NCBI GenBank assembly: GCA_014728085.1
Contig: WJMF01000092.1
Span: 1-64,000 of the forward strand
DNA length: 64,000 nt
Reading direction: 5' to 3'
From: Candidatus Zhuqueibacterota bacterium
GTDB lineage: Bacteria; Zhuqueibacterota; Zhuqueibacteria; Residuimicrobiales; Oceaniaggregativiventaceae
Shown here: piece by piece, positions 7,862 to 16,856 of the stretch
Layout of the letters: the number at the start of each line of letters is the position of its first letter
How positions within the stretch are numbered: the stretch's first letter is position 1
The notes under the pieces: generated by a model
Database searches by the model: none
The model's input: only the letters and a program-made list of their open reading frames with translations
What the model was told of the DNA's origin: nothing
Made by a program: the position numbers and the translations under genes

Positions 7862-9458
7862 AATTCACATTCTCATCGCTATGGATTCCCATACACTGGC
7901 ACAGGGCGCCCGGGCGGTTAAAGATGCACTCTTGAAAGATTTATCCCTTGCCGGCTTGTCCGATGAAGTAAAGGTTGTGGAAACCGGCAGTCTGGGAATT
8001 TACAAAAAAGGCGTGGTGCTCGTTGTCTTTCCGGATAATATCTATTATACTGGTGTAACGGTTGAAAATGTTGCCGAAATCGTATCCGAGCACATTGTTA
8101 AGGGACGCATTGTTGAAAAATTAAAATATTCCAAGGCACCCGGTACAGAGGTTAAGGTTCAGGAAAAAGCGCCGAGATTCGGTAAACAATTGCGAGTTGT
8201 TTTGAGAAACGCCGGAATAATTGATCCGGAAAGTATCGAGGAATATATTGCCCATAATGGTTACGAAGCTCTTGGTGTTGCATTGACGGAGAAGAAACCA
8301 AATGACATTCTCGAACAGGTCAAAGCTTCAGACCTTCAGGGACGCGGCGGCGCTTTTTTCCCCACCGGTGTTAAATGGGGATTTGCCGCCAGAGAAAAAG
8401 CCGAGCAAAAATATATTATCTGTAATGCAGATGAAGGTGAGCCCGGGACCTTTAAAGATCGCCTTATTCTGGAAGGTGACCCGCATGCCATTATAGAAGG
8501 TATGGCACTCGCCGGCTATGCTGTTGGCGCCAGTAAGGGTTTTATTTATATTCGCGGCGAATATCACATGTCGATCGCAAGAATCAATCGTTCCATCGAG
8601 CAAGCCAGAGAAAACGGATTGCTGGGCGAAAAAATCTTTGACACTGATTTTAGTTTTGATATTGAGGTCAGAGAAGGAGCAGGTGCCTATATTTGCGGTG
8701 AAGAGACCGCGCTGATCGAATCCATCGAAGGCAAACGCGGTGAACCCAGAGATAAACCTCCTTTTCCACCTTCAGAAGGACTTTGGGGTAAACCGACTAT
8801 TGTTAATAATGTCGAAACCCTGGCCAATATTCCGCAAATTATTCTAAACGGCCCTGAATGGTTGCAGAAACTGGGTACTGAAGCGAGTCCGGGTACCAAG
8901 GTCTTTACCCTGGTCGGCAATATCAATAATCCCGGTTTGATCGAAGTACCCATGGGCATCACCTTGCGGGAAATTATCTATGATATCGGAGAGGGAATTC
9001 CGCAGGGAAACGGTTTCCTTCTTGCACAGCTGGGTGGTACCACAGGCGGTATTTTGACTGCAGAACAACTCGATTTGCCTCTGGATACCGATAATCTGCG
9101 AAAAATCGGCGCCGGGCTTGGTTCCGGAGCACTCCTGGTCGTTGATGATACGCATAATGTTGTAGAGGTCGTGAAAAATTTTGTCGAATTTTTCAACCAC
9201 GAATCATGTGGAAAATGTACCCTTTGCCGCGAAGGTACCGGCCGGTTGTATGAATTACTTGATAAACTCGTCTCAGGACAGGGCGTTCTTAAAGATGTCG
9301 ATCTTATTGAGCGGTTGGCCAAAACCATGATGACCGGAGCGTTCTGTGGTTTGGGTCAGGCTGCTCCCGTACCTATCCTTGGATGTCTCAAGTATTTTCG
9401 GCAAGAGTTTGAGAAGATGGTAAATACGGAACAAAAATCAGTATCTGCGGTAGTATAA
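7854..9458 (+). CDS. hndC: FeFe hydrogenase flavoprotein (NuoF/HydB-like), N-terminal cluster lost
   Basis: 534 residues; the NAD(H)-binding FMN subunit. The NuoF core has GRGGAFFPTGVKW, the FMN/NAD glycine motifs CNADEGEPGTFKDR, GAGAYICGEETALIESIEG, and the [4Fe-4S] ligands ESCGKCTLCREGT plus GAFCGLG. Two things are odd. First, the N-terminal thioredoxin-like domain (about residues 1-95) has kept its fold pattern, but all four [2Fe-2S] cysteines are replaced (IAMDSHT and TGSLGIY where Cys are expected). Second, the protein ends soon after the [4Fe-4S] motif and lacks the 2[4Fe-4S] ferredoxin tail of Thermotoga-type HydB. It is translationally coupled to HndA. Confidence 0.93.
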   Translation: MHRIHILIAMDSHTLAQGARAVKDALLKDLSLAGLSDEVKVVETGSLGIYKKGVVLVVFPDNIYYTGVTVENVAEIVSEHIVKGRIVEKLKYSKAPGTEVKVQEKAPRFGKQLRVVLRNAGIIDPESIEEYIAHNGYEALGVALTEKKPNDILEQVKASDLQGRGGAFFPTGVKWGFAAREKAEQKYIICNADEGEPGTFKDRLILEGDPHAIIEGMALAGYAVGASKGFIYIRGEYHMSIARINRSIEQARENGLLGEKIFDTDFSFDIEVREGAGAYICGEETALIESIEGKRGEPRDKPPFPPSEGLWGKPTIVNNVETLANIPQIILNGPEWLQKLGTEASPGTKVFTLVGNINNPGLIEVPMGITLREIIYDIGEGIPQGNGFLLAQLGGTTGGILTAEQLDLPLDTDNLRKIGAGLGSGALLVVDDTHNVVEVVKNFVEFFNHESCGKCTLCREGTGRLYELLDKLVSGQGVLKDVDLIERLAKTMMTGAFCGLGQAAPVPILGCLKYFRQEFEKMVNTEQKSVSAVV

Positions 9459-9493
9459 TTGGAATTGAATACTATTATCTGGAGGAATATAAA

Positions 9494-11233
9494 TTGGCCA
9501 ATATAAATCTAACCATAGACGGAATTCCAGTTTCAGTACCTCAGGGTACGACAGTACTCGAGGCTGCTGAAAAAGTGAATATTAAAATTCCACGCCTCTG
9601 TTATCACCCGGATCTGCCACCGGTGTCTGCCTGTCGACTGTGCGTGGTTGACATTAAAGGCGACAGACTCTTGCGCACCGCCTGCTCCTGGAAATGTCAG
9701 GATGGAATGGAAGTGTCGACACGTACACCTCATGTGCGTGATGCCAGAAAAATGGCCCTAGAGTTGTTGCTGTCGCGACATCCCATGCTCTGTACCGAAT
9801 GTGTTCGTAACGGCTCATGTGAACTTCAGGAGATTGCAAATCAGTTTGGTATAAGGGAAATCAGTTTTAAATACAACGAACGCAAAGGTGATAAGGACTA
9901 TTCCAGCGCTGCTGTCGTCCGCGATCCTTCAAAATGCATCCTTTGTCGCCGTTGTGTTCAAACTTGTGAGTTGGTGCAAAGTGTGAGTGCCATCGGTATG
10001 GAAGGACGCGGTTATGATGTCTGGGTCGATACGCCATTCAATGAAGGGTTGAATGATATTGCCTGTGTTGCCTGCGGCCAGTGTATCGATCGCTGCCCGG
10101 TTGGAGCATTGTACGAGAATAGTCATATCAATCAGGTTTGGGTAGCTCTTGATGACCCCAAAAAACATGTTATCGTACAGACCGCACCGGCTGTTCGTGT
10201 GGCGATCGGAGAAGAGTTCGGAATGCCCCCCGGTGGATTGGTCACCAATCAAATGGTAGCCGCTCTGCGAAGAATCGGATTCGACAAGGTTTTTGACACT
10301 GATTTCACTGCTGATTTGACGATTATGGAAGAAGGACATGAATTGCTCGGGCGAATCAAGGAAGGCGGTACGTTACCGCTATTAACCTCCTGTAGTCCAG
10401 GCTGGGTCAATTTTATCGAGCACTTTTATCCGTCGTTATTACCTCACGTCAGCAGCTGCAAGTCTCCGCAACAGATGTTCGGTGCTCTGGCAAAAACCTA
10501 TTACGCGGAAAAAGAAGGAATTAATCCGGAAGATATTTATGTGGTTTCCATTATGCCCTGTACCGCAAAAAAACAAGAAGCCGGCCGATCCGAAATGAGC
10601 TCAAGCGGATATCAGGATGTCGATGCCGTTCTGACCACCCGTGAAGCCGCGGTGATGATGAAACAGGTTGGTATCGAACTGCCTCAGCTTGATGATGACG
10701 AATACGATGAACCACTTGGTATTTCCACCGGTGCCGGTGTTATTTTTGGCGCCACAGGCGGTGTCATGGAAGCAGCACTCCGTACTGTATATGAGGTGGT
10801 TACTGAAAAGAAACTGGAAAATGTTGATATCAAAGTGGTACGCGGAATACAGGGTATCCGTGAAGCCGAAATTGATCTCAACGGTACCAAAGTCAAAGCG
10901 GCCGTTGCACACGGTCTTGCCAATGCAAGAGAGCTCATGGATAAAATCGTAAAAGGTGAAGCAGATTACCATTTTATTGAGATCATGGCTTGTCCGGGAG
11001 GATGTCTCGGAGGTGGCGGTCAGCCAATACCGACTTCGGAAGAAATTCGCAAAAAACGGGCTGAGGCCATATATAAAGCCGATAAAGGGCTGTCCATGCG
11101 CAAGTCACATGAAAATCCGGCGGTTCTGCAGCTTTATAAGGAATTCCTCGGTGAGCCCAATAGTCACAAAGCACACGAACTCCTGCATACCCACTATAAA
11201 GGTAAAGAGATCTATAAACACAAAGTTGCATAA
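9494..11233 (+). CDS. hndD: FeFe hydrogenase catalytic subunit
   Basis: 579 residues, close to the size of Desulfovibrio HndD. In order: a plant-type [2Fe-2S] domain (LCYHPDL, ACRLCVV), a His-ligated [4Fe-4S] motif (HPMLCTECVRNGSC), two [4Fe-4S] motifs (CILCRRCVQTC, CVACGQCIDRCP), then the H-cluster domain. The three H-cluster signatures are TSCSPGW (Cys300), MPCTAKK (Cys356) and MACPGGCLGGGGQ (Cys500, Cys504), all intact. The start is TTG with GGAGG upstream. It reduces protons or oxidises H2. There is no C-terminal [2Fe-2S] domain as in Thermotoga HydA. A strong terminator follows. Confidence 0.96.
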   Translation: MANINLTIDGIPVSVPQGTTVLEAAEKVNIKIPRLCYHPDLPPVSACRLCVVDIKGDRLLRTACSWKCQDGMEVSTRTPHVRDARKMALELLLSRHPMLCTECVRNGSCELQEIANQFGIREISFKYNERKGDKDYSSAAVVRDPSKCILCRRCVQTCELVQSVSAIGMEGRGYDVWVDTPFNEGLNDIACVACGQCIDRCPVGALYENSHINQVWVALDDPKKHVIVQTAPAVRVAIGEEFGMPPGGLVTNQMVAALRRIGFDKVFDTDFTADLTIMEEGHELLGRIKEGGTLPLLTSCSPGWVNFIEHFYPSLLPHVSSCKSPQQMFGALAKTYYAEKEGINPEDIYVVSIMPCTAKKQEAGRSEMSSSGYQDVDAVLTTREAAVMMKQVGIELPQLDDDEYDEPLGISTGAGVIFGATGGVMEAALRTVYEVVTEKKLENVDIKVVRGIQGIREAEIDLNGTKVKAAVAHGLANARELMDKIVKGEADYHFIEIMACPGGCLGGGGQPIPTSEEIRKKRAEAIYKADKGLSMRKSHENPAVLQLYKEFLGEPNSHKAHELLHTHYKGKEIYKHKVA

Positions 11234-11240
11234 GTTTAAG

Positions 11241-11277
11241 AAAATGGCCGGCAAGAATACTTGCCGGCCATTTTTGT
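11241..11277 (+). terminator. Strong rho-independent terminator of the hydrogenase operon
   Basis: A perfect 15-base stem (AAAATGGCCGGCAAG with its complement) around the loop AATA, ending in TTTTT, eight bases after the hndD stop. The A/T ends of the stem would let it work in both directions. Confidence 0.92.
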
Positions 11278-11406
11278 ATACTCCACCGCGCCTGTGCTGC
11301 CTTTTTTATTCCCGTTATAAAAATAGCTTGTATGAGGAATTCTTGTATTATAAGTTTGAATTTTATATATTATTATCAAAGTGGTATCCTATTACAGGAC
11401 GGGGAT

Positions 11407-12486
11407 ATGACGACGCCCATAGATTCTTCAGTGATTATAACCATTAATCCCGGCTCAACATCCACCAAGGTGGCTATCTTTAAAGGGACTCAGTTGCAAC
11501 GTCAGGAAAAGCTGACCCATGAGGTGGAGAGGTTGAAATCGTTTAAAAAGCTCTGGGATCAGTTTGATTTTCGACTAGGGGCGATTGAAAATTTTTTGAA
11601 TCAGCAGAATTTTTCCGGGACCTCTGTAGCCGGTGTTGTGGGGCGGGGTGGTTTGTTTAAACCGGTCAGACGTGGTACCTATAAAGTCAATGAGACCATG
11701 CTGGCAGATACCCGACAGGGCGTACAGGGAACCCATATATCCAATATGGGGTGTGCCCTGGCTCAAAAAATAGCGGATAAATATGGTTGCGACGCCTATG
11801 TTGTTGACCCTGTCTCTGTCGATGAATTTGAAGATATAGCCCGCATTTCCGGTCACCCTGCTATACAGCGTCGATCGCTCAGTCATGCGCTGAATCTGAG
11901 AGCTGCTACCTATTGGGCTGCTGAGCAATGGAACATTGATCCGGTTGCTCATAATTTTATTGTTTCGCATATGGGTGGCGGTATATCGATCGCCGCCATT
12001 CAAAAAGATAGAATTGTAGATGTCAATGATGCCTCCAGCGATGGTCCGTTTTCTCCGGAACGAACCGGCGGCCTTCCGCTTATGCAATTCATTGATTTAA
12101 TTTTTTCTCGTCAGTATCCACAAGAAAAAATCAAACGCCTGGTGATGGGAGAGGGGGGACTTGCCGCTTATTTGGGTACAAATAATGTACAAAAGGTCTT
12201 TGAAATGGTGCAGCGAGGCGAATCTCTGGCAAAACTTATCTCCAGCGCCATGGCATACCAAATCGCCAAAGAGATCGGATGCATGTCCACTGTACTTTGC
12301 GGTGATGTTCGGGGCATCGTTCTTACCGGTGGACTGGCAAACAGCCAATTCCTGATGGAATGGGTCATCACTCGTGTTAAGTTTATCGCCCCGGTTCTTA
12401 TTTTGCCCGGAGAACTTGAGATGGAAGCCATGGCGCATGGCCTCTGCCGGGTTCTCGATAACCGGGAAGACCTAAAAGAATACTAG
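11407..12486 (+). CDS. buk: Butyrate (branched-chain acyl) kinase, copy 1
   Basis: About 359 residues of the acetate/butyrate kinase (ASKHA) fold. Motifs include the phosphate loop NPGSTSTKVAIF at the N-terminus, GRGGLFKPV, HMGGGISIAA and GDGPFSPERTGG-like SDGPFSPERTGG, plus VLTGGLA near the C-terminus. It converts butyryl-phosphate or branched acyl-phosphate to the acid with ATP formation. The ATG at 11407 is chosen because the ASKHA fold begins just after it and a GGACGGGG stretch precedes it. A membrane protein gene and ptb follow. A second buk lies at 26352. The length (355-360) is normal. Confidence 0.92.
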   Translation: MTTPIDSSVIITINPGSTSTKVAIFKGTQLQRQEKLTHEVERLKSFKKLWDQFDFRLGAIENFLNQQNFSGTSVAGVVGRGGLFKPVRRGTYKVNETMLADTRQGVQGTHISNMGCALAQKIADKYGCDAYVVDPVSVDEFEDIARISGHPAIQRRSLSHALNLRAATYWAAEQWNIDPVAHNFIVSHMGGGISIAAIQKDRIVDVNDASSDGPFSPERTGGLPLMQFIDLIFSRQYPQEKIKRLVMGEGGLAAYLGTNNVQKVFEMVQRGESLAKLISSAMAYQIAKEIGCMSTVLCGDVRGIVLTGGLANSQFLMEWVITRVKFIAPVLILPGELEMEAMAHGLCRVLDNREDLKEY

Positions 12487-12509
12487 TCCTCAAGTTGGAA
12501 CAAAACGTC

Positions 12510-13244
12510 ATGGGATCAAGTGAATATCGTACAATAATCAATTTGACTCTCCAGTTTATCTTTATTCTAAGTATCGTTTTTCTCCTTATCGCGCCGCTTG
12601 CGCAGAAAATTAAAACAATTTCCGAAAATTATATTAACAGCATACCGGATGATATTCCGGATATATATATAAGAGACGGCGGGGTTGACCTTGAAGGCAG
12701 CCTTCCCAGCCGATTTTATTTTCCAAATGGTTCCGTTGTCTTATTCATGCAAAACGCCTCTAGGGAGATATTAAGTCCTGAAAATCGATTTTCGCTCTTG
12801 ATAACACCTGACCTGCTTTATTTCAAGTTGTCTGAAAACAACATCATAACCATTCATTTCAAGGGGTTAAGCGTTGACGAACCTGGTGACTTGACGCCTA
12901 AGATGCTGCGCAGTGGTGCAGAGAAAATTGTATCTGTTTTATTGCGGCTCGGCATTCTGTTCCTTCTTTTGCTCTTTGTTATTTGTTATAACGTCATCGC
13001 TGTGATAGCCGCCGGTCTTGCCTCGATTTTAAACACCATTTTCAATGGTGAGCTTACGTTTCATATTTTGATTTTTACATCCTCTTGCCTGCTTTTTATC
13101 TGGTTCTCGATTTTTCTCGCTCTTCAGTATATGGAGAACGCTCTGGTTGATTCTTTTTTCATTCTCTTCTTTGGTTATGTAATATCATTTTTACTGTTTA
13201 CCATCATCATGCTCGTGCGCATGAAATTCAAACGGACAAGATAA
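12510..13244 (+). CDS. DUF1189-like membrane protein
   Basis: About 244 residues. One hydrophobic segment near the N-terminus (FIFILSIVFLLIAPLA) is followed by an extracytoplasmic stretch of about 110 residues, including IPDIYIRDGGVDLEGSLP, then three or four C-terminal membrane helices. This plan and the DIYIRDG segment resemble DUF1189 proteins; I am not certain of the family. It lies between buk and ptb, 23 bases from buk and 24 from ptb, so it is probably co-transcribed. A TTG at 12495 is an alternative start. A role in acid export or sensing would be speculation. Confidence 0.6.
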   Translation: MGSSEYRTIINLTLQFIFILSIVFLLIAPLAQKIKTISENYINSIPDDIPDIYIRDGGVDLEGSLPSRFYFPNGSVVLFMQNASREILSPENRFSLLITPDLLYFKLSENNIITIHFKGLSVDEPGDLTPKMLRSGAEKIVSVLLRLGILFLLLLFVICYNVIAVIAAGLASILNTIFNGELTFHILIFTSSCLLFIWFSIFLALQYMENALVDSFFILFFGYVISFLLFTIIMLVRMKFKRTR

Positions 13245-13268
13245 TCATTCCATAAAAGGACAAATACA

Positions 13269-14189
13269 ATGATTGAGAATTTTGAACAGCTGCTCAAACA
13301 GGCGAAAAATTCAAAACCGATATCTGTTTCCATTGCGGCTGCGAATGACAGCGCTTCCATCGGTGCAGTGGCGGAGGCGATCAATCTTGGACTTGCAACT
13401 GCAATTCTCTGCGGTGATGCAGAGCAGATCAATCAAAGCCTGCAAGCAAATGATTTAAGCGCATCCGATTCTGTTCAAATTCTGAATGCAGATACACCCG
13501 AGACAGCAGCGGATCTGGCTATTGAACAGATCCACAAGGGGAATGCACATATTCTTTTGAAAGGTCAAATTAAAACCGCGCAATTGCTCAAGCGGGTTTT
13601 GGATAAAGAGAAAGGGTTGCGCTCAGGACAACTGCTCAGCGATGTATTTCTCTTTGAGGTCTCATCTTCGCGAACAATGATGATAACGGATGGAGGTGTG
13701 AATTTAAAACCCGATCTGGGGCAAAAAATCGAAATTCTTAAAAATGCGGTTCAGGTGGGCCATGCGCTGGGAAATTCATGCCCGCGGGTTGCTTTATTGT
13801 CAGCTATTGAGGTGGTAAATCCGGATATTCCCTCTACCCTGGAAGCCGCCATGATAGCGAAAATGAATCAACGAAGACAAATCAAGGGCTGCCTGGTGGA
13901 TGGTCCTCTTGCTTTGGATAATGCTGTGTCGCTTCAGGCTGCGGAAACGAAAGGCATCGATTCACCGGTTGCCGGCAGAGCGGATATCCTCGTCTGTCCT
14001 GATATCGAGTCGGCCAATATGCTGGCAAAATCAACCACTTATTTCGCTGAGCTTAAACTTGCCCACGTTATTGTGGGAGCAAAAGTTCCTGTGCTGATAC
14101 CCTCTCGTGCGGATTCTTCCCGGAGCAAATTATATTCTATTGCCCTGGGAAAACTCTTTTCAGAGTATCTACAAAAAGAAAAGAATTGA
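13269..14189 (+). CDS. ptb: Phosphate butyryltransferase, copy 1
   Basis: 306 residues of the phosphate acetyl/butyryltransferase family. Visible features are the N-terminal Rossmann-like part (AAANDSASIGAVAEAINLG), ILLKGQIKTAQLLKRVLDKEKGLRSG, TDGGVNLKPDL, GCLVDGPLALDNAVS and the C-terminal HVIVGAKVPVLIPSRAD motif. It makes acyl-phosphate from acyl-CoA for the partner kinase upstream. An AAAAGGA site precedes the ATG. A second ptb is at 27419. The specificity (butyryl, isobutyryl or isovaleryl) cannot be read from the sequence. Confidence 0.92.
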   Translation: MIENFEQLLKQAKNSKPISVSIAAANDSASIGAVAEAINLGLATAILCGDAEQINQSLQANDLSASDSVQILNADTPETAADLAIEQIHKGNAHILLKGQIKTAQLLKRVLDKEKGLRSGQLLSDVFLFEVSSSRTMMITDGGVNLKPDLGQKIEILKNAVQVGHALGNSCPRVALLSAIEVVNPDIPSTLEAAMIAKMNQRRQIKGCLVDGPLALDNAVSLQAAETKGIDSPVAGRADILVCPDIESANMLAKSTTYFAELKLAHVIVGAKVPVLIPSRADSSRSKLYSIALGKLFSEYLQKEKN

Positions 14190-14240
14190 ATTTTTGCTAT
14201 AATTTAATTAAATTTATTTATTTGTACAATACAACGCTTA

Positions 14241-15020
14241 ATGGATAGACTATTGCGGATTAAAATTTCCTGGTTTGTCAATTTCCTTAAAATTTTGCAT
14301 GATGTTTTTGAACTATTTGGTCAATCGATTTTTTATCTTTTCGTACGACCCTATTATATCAGAGACATCATCATTCAAATGCATTCGATTGGCGTGCGTT
14401 CGTTGCCCATTGTGTTGTTAATATCAGCCTTTACCGGGATGGTCCTTGCATTGCAATCGGGATACGAGATGGCTGTATATGGAGCCAAAATGTATGTCGG
14501 GTCTCTTATCAGCATATCCCTCGTTCGCGAGCTCGGTCCTGTTTTGATTGCTATGGTGGTTGCAGGACGGGTTGGATCGGGAATCGCTGCTGAATTGGGA
14601 TCCATGTCAGTTACCGAACAGATCGATGCCATGCGGGCATTGGGAACCAACCCTATTAAAAAGCTGGCCTCTACACGCCTGATTGCCATTACCATAATGC
14701 TTCCTGTTTTAACGGTAATCGGAGATATTGTCGGTATCTTTGGTGGATCGATCATCGCTGTATCCAGTTTAAATATTCCGAGTGAATTTTACTGGAATAC
14801 CGTGGTCACGTCGGTGACCTTTGAGGATATAACCGCCGGTCTTATTAAACCCTTTGTCTTTGCCGTCATTATTGCCGTCATTGGATGCTATATGGGATTT
14901 ATGGCCAAAGGTGGGACTCAGGGCGTCGGCGAAGCCACTACCCGTTCGGTCGTTGTATCATCGATATTGATATTTATTTCCGACTTTTTTATTACAAAAT
15001 TTTTGATATCAATCGCATAA
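14241..15020 (+). CDS. mlaE: MlaE-family ABC transporter permease
   Basis: 259 residues with five or six membrane helices. It has the MlaE signatures LPIVLLISAFTGMVLALQ, LVRELGPVLIAMVVAGRVGSGIAAELGSM and EQIDAMRALGTNP. It is the inner-membrane permease of the Mla/MCE system that moves phospholipids or hydrophobic ligands between the membranes. The ATPase (15141) and MCE-domain protein (15887) follow in the same direction, the usual order. Homologues of MlaB or MlaC are not present here. The protein has the usual size for the family. Confidence 0.93.
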   Translation: MDRLLRIKISWFVNFLKILHDVFELFGQSIFYLFVRPYYIRDIIIQMHSIGVRSLPIVLLISAFTGMVLALQSGYEMAVYGAKMYVGSLISISLVRELGPVLIAMVVAGRVGSGIAAELGSMSVTEQIDAMRALGTNPIKKLASTRLIAITIMLPVLTVIGDIVGIFGGSIIAVSSLNIPSEFYWNTVVTSVTFEDITAGLIKPFVFAVIIAVIGCYMGFMAKGGTQGVGEATTRSVVVSSILIFISDFFITKFLISIA

Positions 15021-15140
15021 CCGGTACTTTTCCGGGCGGTTTTGCATTTTTGAATTTTTTATATACCCTGAAACGTAGATTTGTTTTTTTGATACTGGTG
15101 ACGGCTTGTCCGCGGGACAACCGATAGAGCAGATGATTTG

Positions 15141-15890
15141 ATGATGAGTGAAAAACAAGATTACATTATTCGCTTTTGCGATGTCTACAAACAGTTCGAA
15201 AATAACCAGGTATTAACCGGTTTCAACCTCGATATTATTCGGGGTGAAACGCTGGTTATTATGGGACGCAGCGGCTGCGGCAAGAGCGTGACCCTCAAAA
15301 TTATTCTCGGACTCTTGCACCCGGATTCCGGCCAGGTGTTTATCGATGGTGTGGAAACCACTGAATTGAGTGAGCGCGAACTTGTTCCGCTTCGCAAAAA
15401 GATGGGCATGCTTTTTCAGGGTTCAGCGCTTTTTGATTCTTTAACCGTTGGTGATAATGTCGGCTTTGCGCTTTTTGAACATTCCGGTAAAAGTTACGAC
15501 GAGATAGAACAGATCATCAATACAAATCTCGAATTCGTCGATCTTGCCGGTACTGCCGGTCTGATGCCGGCAGAATTATCCGGAGGTATGCGTAAACGGG
15601 TTGCCCTGGCCCGGGCGATTGCTTATAATCCTTATATTTTGCTCTATGACGAACCCACGACCGGGCTCGATCCGATAACAGCTACCACCATTAACGAGTT
15701 AGTCAGAAAAACACAAAAAGAGTACGGTGTGACGTCAATTGTTGTCACCCATGAACTTGAAAGCGGCTTTAGCGTTGCCGATCGCATTGCGGTCATCAAT
15801 GATGGTAAGATTATTGAAATCGGAACCATCGATCAAGTTAAAAACAGTTCAAACGAATTTGTACAAAGATTCCTGGCAGGCCCAAAATGA
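15141..15890 (+). CDS. mlaF: MlaF-family ABC transporter ATP-binding protein
   Basis: About 249 residues, an ABC ATPase with Walker A GRSGCGKSV, Q-loop MLFQGSALFDSL, signature LSGGMRKRVALARA, Walker B ILLYDEPTTGLDP and the switch His in VVTHE. The LSGGMRKRV form of the signature is typical of MlaF. It powers the MlaE permease. The start may be either of two adjacent ATGs (15141, 15144). It overlaps the MCE gene by four bases (ATGA). Confidence 0.94.
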   Translation: MMSEKQDYIIRFCDVYKQFENNQVLTGFNLDIIRGETLVIMGRSGCGKSVTLKIILGLLHPDSGQVFIDGVETTELSERELVPLRKKMGMLFQGSALFDSLTVGDNVGFALFEHSGKSYDEIEQIINTNLEFVDLAGTAGLMPAELSGGMRKRVALARAIAYNPYILLYDEPTTGLDPITATTINELVRKTQKEYGVTSIVVTHELESGFSVADRIAVINDGKIIEIGTIDQVKNSSNEFVQRFLAGPK

Positions 15891-16855
15891 ATTCCAGACA
15901 ACGTCAAGAAAGACGTCATGAAATTAAAGTCGGTCTAACGATATTTATTGGATTGGCGTTACTCATTTTTTCTATTCTTTATATCGGTCAGAACAGAGGC
16001 GTGCTCAGTGAGCGATATCACCTTCACTGTATGATGTCACGCGTGAATGGTCTGCAACCAGGTGCACCGGTTCAATTGGCCGGATTGCGCGTCGGTACGG
16101 TATCGAAGGTAGATTTCTCAGAAAAACTCAGCGATCAGAAAATCAGGGTGCTGATCGAGATCGATAAAGAGGTGCAGCCACGCATTCGGCAAAATTCCGA
16201 AGCCCATATTGGTACGCTTGGGCTTTTGGGCGATAAATATATCGGTATCAGTCTGGGAACGCTGGATCAACCCATGCTTCGCGAAGGGGATTTGTTGAAC
16301 AGTACCGATCCAATCGACGTCGAAGAACTATTGGAAGAAGGTGCCAAAGTATTCGATGAACTACAAAGAACTTCGGAACATCTTACCGAGATCAGCAATA
16401 AAATTAATACAGGAACCGGGACTTTGGGACTGCTGATCAATGATCCCCGAATGTATTATGATATTGATCGAATTTTGTTGTTGCTTGAAAATCTCAGTGC
16501 CAACCTCGCCGAGGGGGATGGTGCGATTTTGCAAATGTTGACAGACCCGAAGCTTTACAACAATCTCAACACATTTCTGCAATCCTCTATCTCTCTCGTC
16601 GATAGCGTAAAATCCGGATCCGGGACGCTGCCCCGCCTGATCAGGGATCCGCAACTGATTGATCAATTGCTGCTCAGTGTGGAGAGCTTGCAGGATGTGA
16701 TCAAACAAATCAAAACAGGAGAAGGAACACTGGGTAAAACAATCAGCGATAAAGCATTATATGAACAGGTTATAACGACTGTCTCTAAAATCGACAGTCT
16801 AATTCTCGATGTAAGAAGAAATCCGCAAAGATATCTAAAGGTGGAAATTTTTTAG
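15887..16855 (+). CDS. mlaD: MCE-domain (MlaD-like) substrate-binding protein
   Basis: 322 residues. An N-terminal membrane anchor (about residues 15-36, TIFIGLALLIFSILYI) is followed by the MCE domain (about 42-125) with VNGLQPGAPVQLAGLRVGTV and the GLLGDKYIGIS strand. A long helical C-terminal region (about 150-310) contains three GTLGLLI / GTLPRLI / GTLGKTI-type repeats, as seen in MCE proteins that extend through the periplasm. It should be anchored in the inner membrane and bind lipid. It is translationally coupled to MlaF. Confidence 0.92.
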   Translation: MNSRQRQERRHEIKVGLTIFIGLALLIFSILYIGQNRGVLSERYHLHCMMSRVNGLQPGAPVQLAGLRVGTVSKVDFSEKLSDQKIRVLIEIDKEVQPRIRQNSEAHIGTLGLLGDKYIGISLGTLDQPMLREGDLLNSTDPIDVEELLEEGAKVFDELQRTSEHLTEISNKINTGTGTLGLLINDPRMYYDIDRILLLLENLSANLAEGDGAILQMLTDPKLYNNLNTFLQSSISLVDSVKSGSGTLPRLIRDPQLIDQLLLSVESLQDVIKQIKTGEGTLGKTISDKALYEQVITTVSKIDSLILDVRRNPQRYLKVEIF

Positions 16856-16856
16856 C

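Noticed and set aside
10956-11447. A 163-residue frame over the end of hndD
   Set aside because: It runs across a strong terminator and shadows the H-cluster coding sequence.
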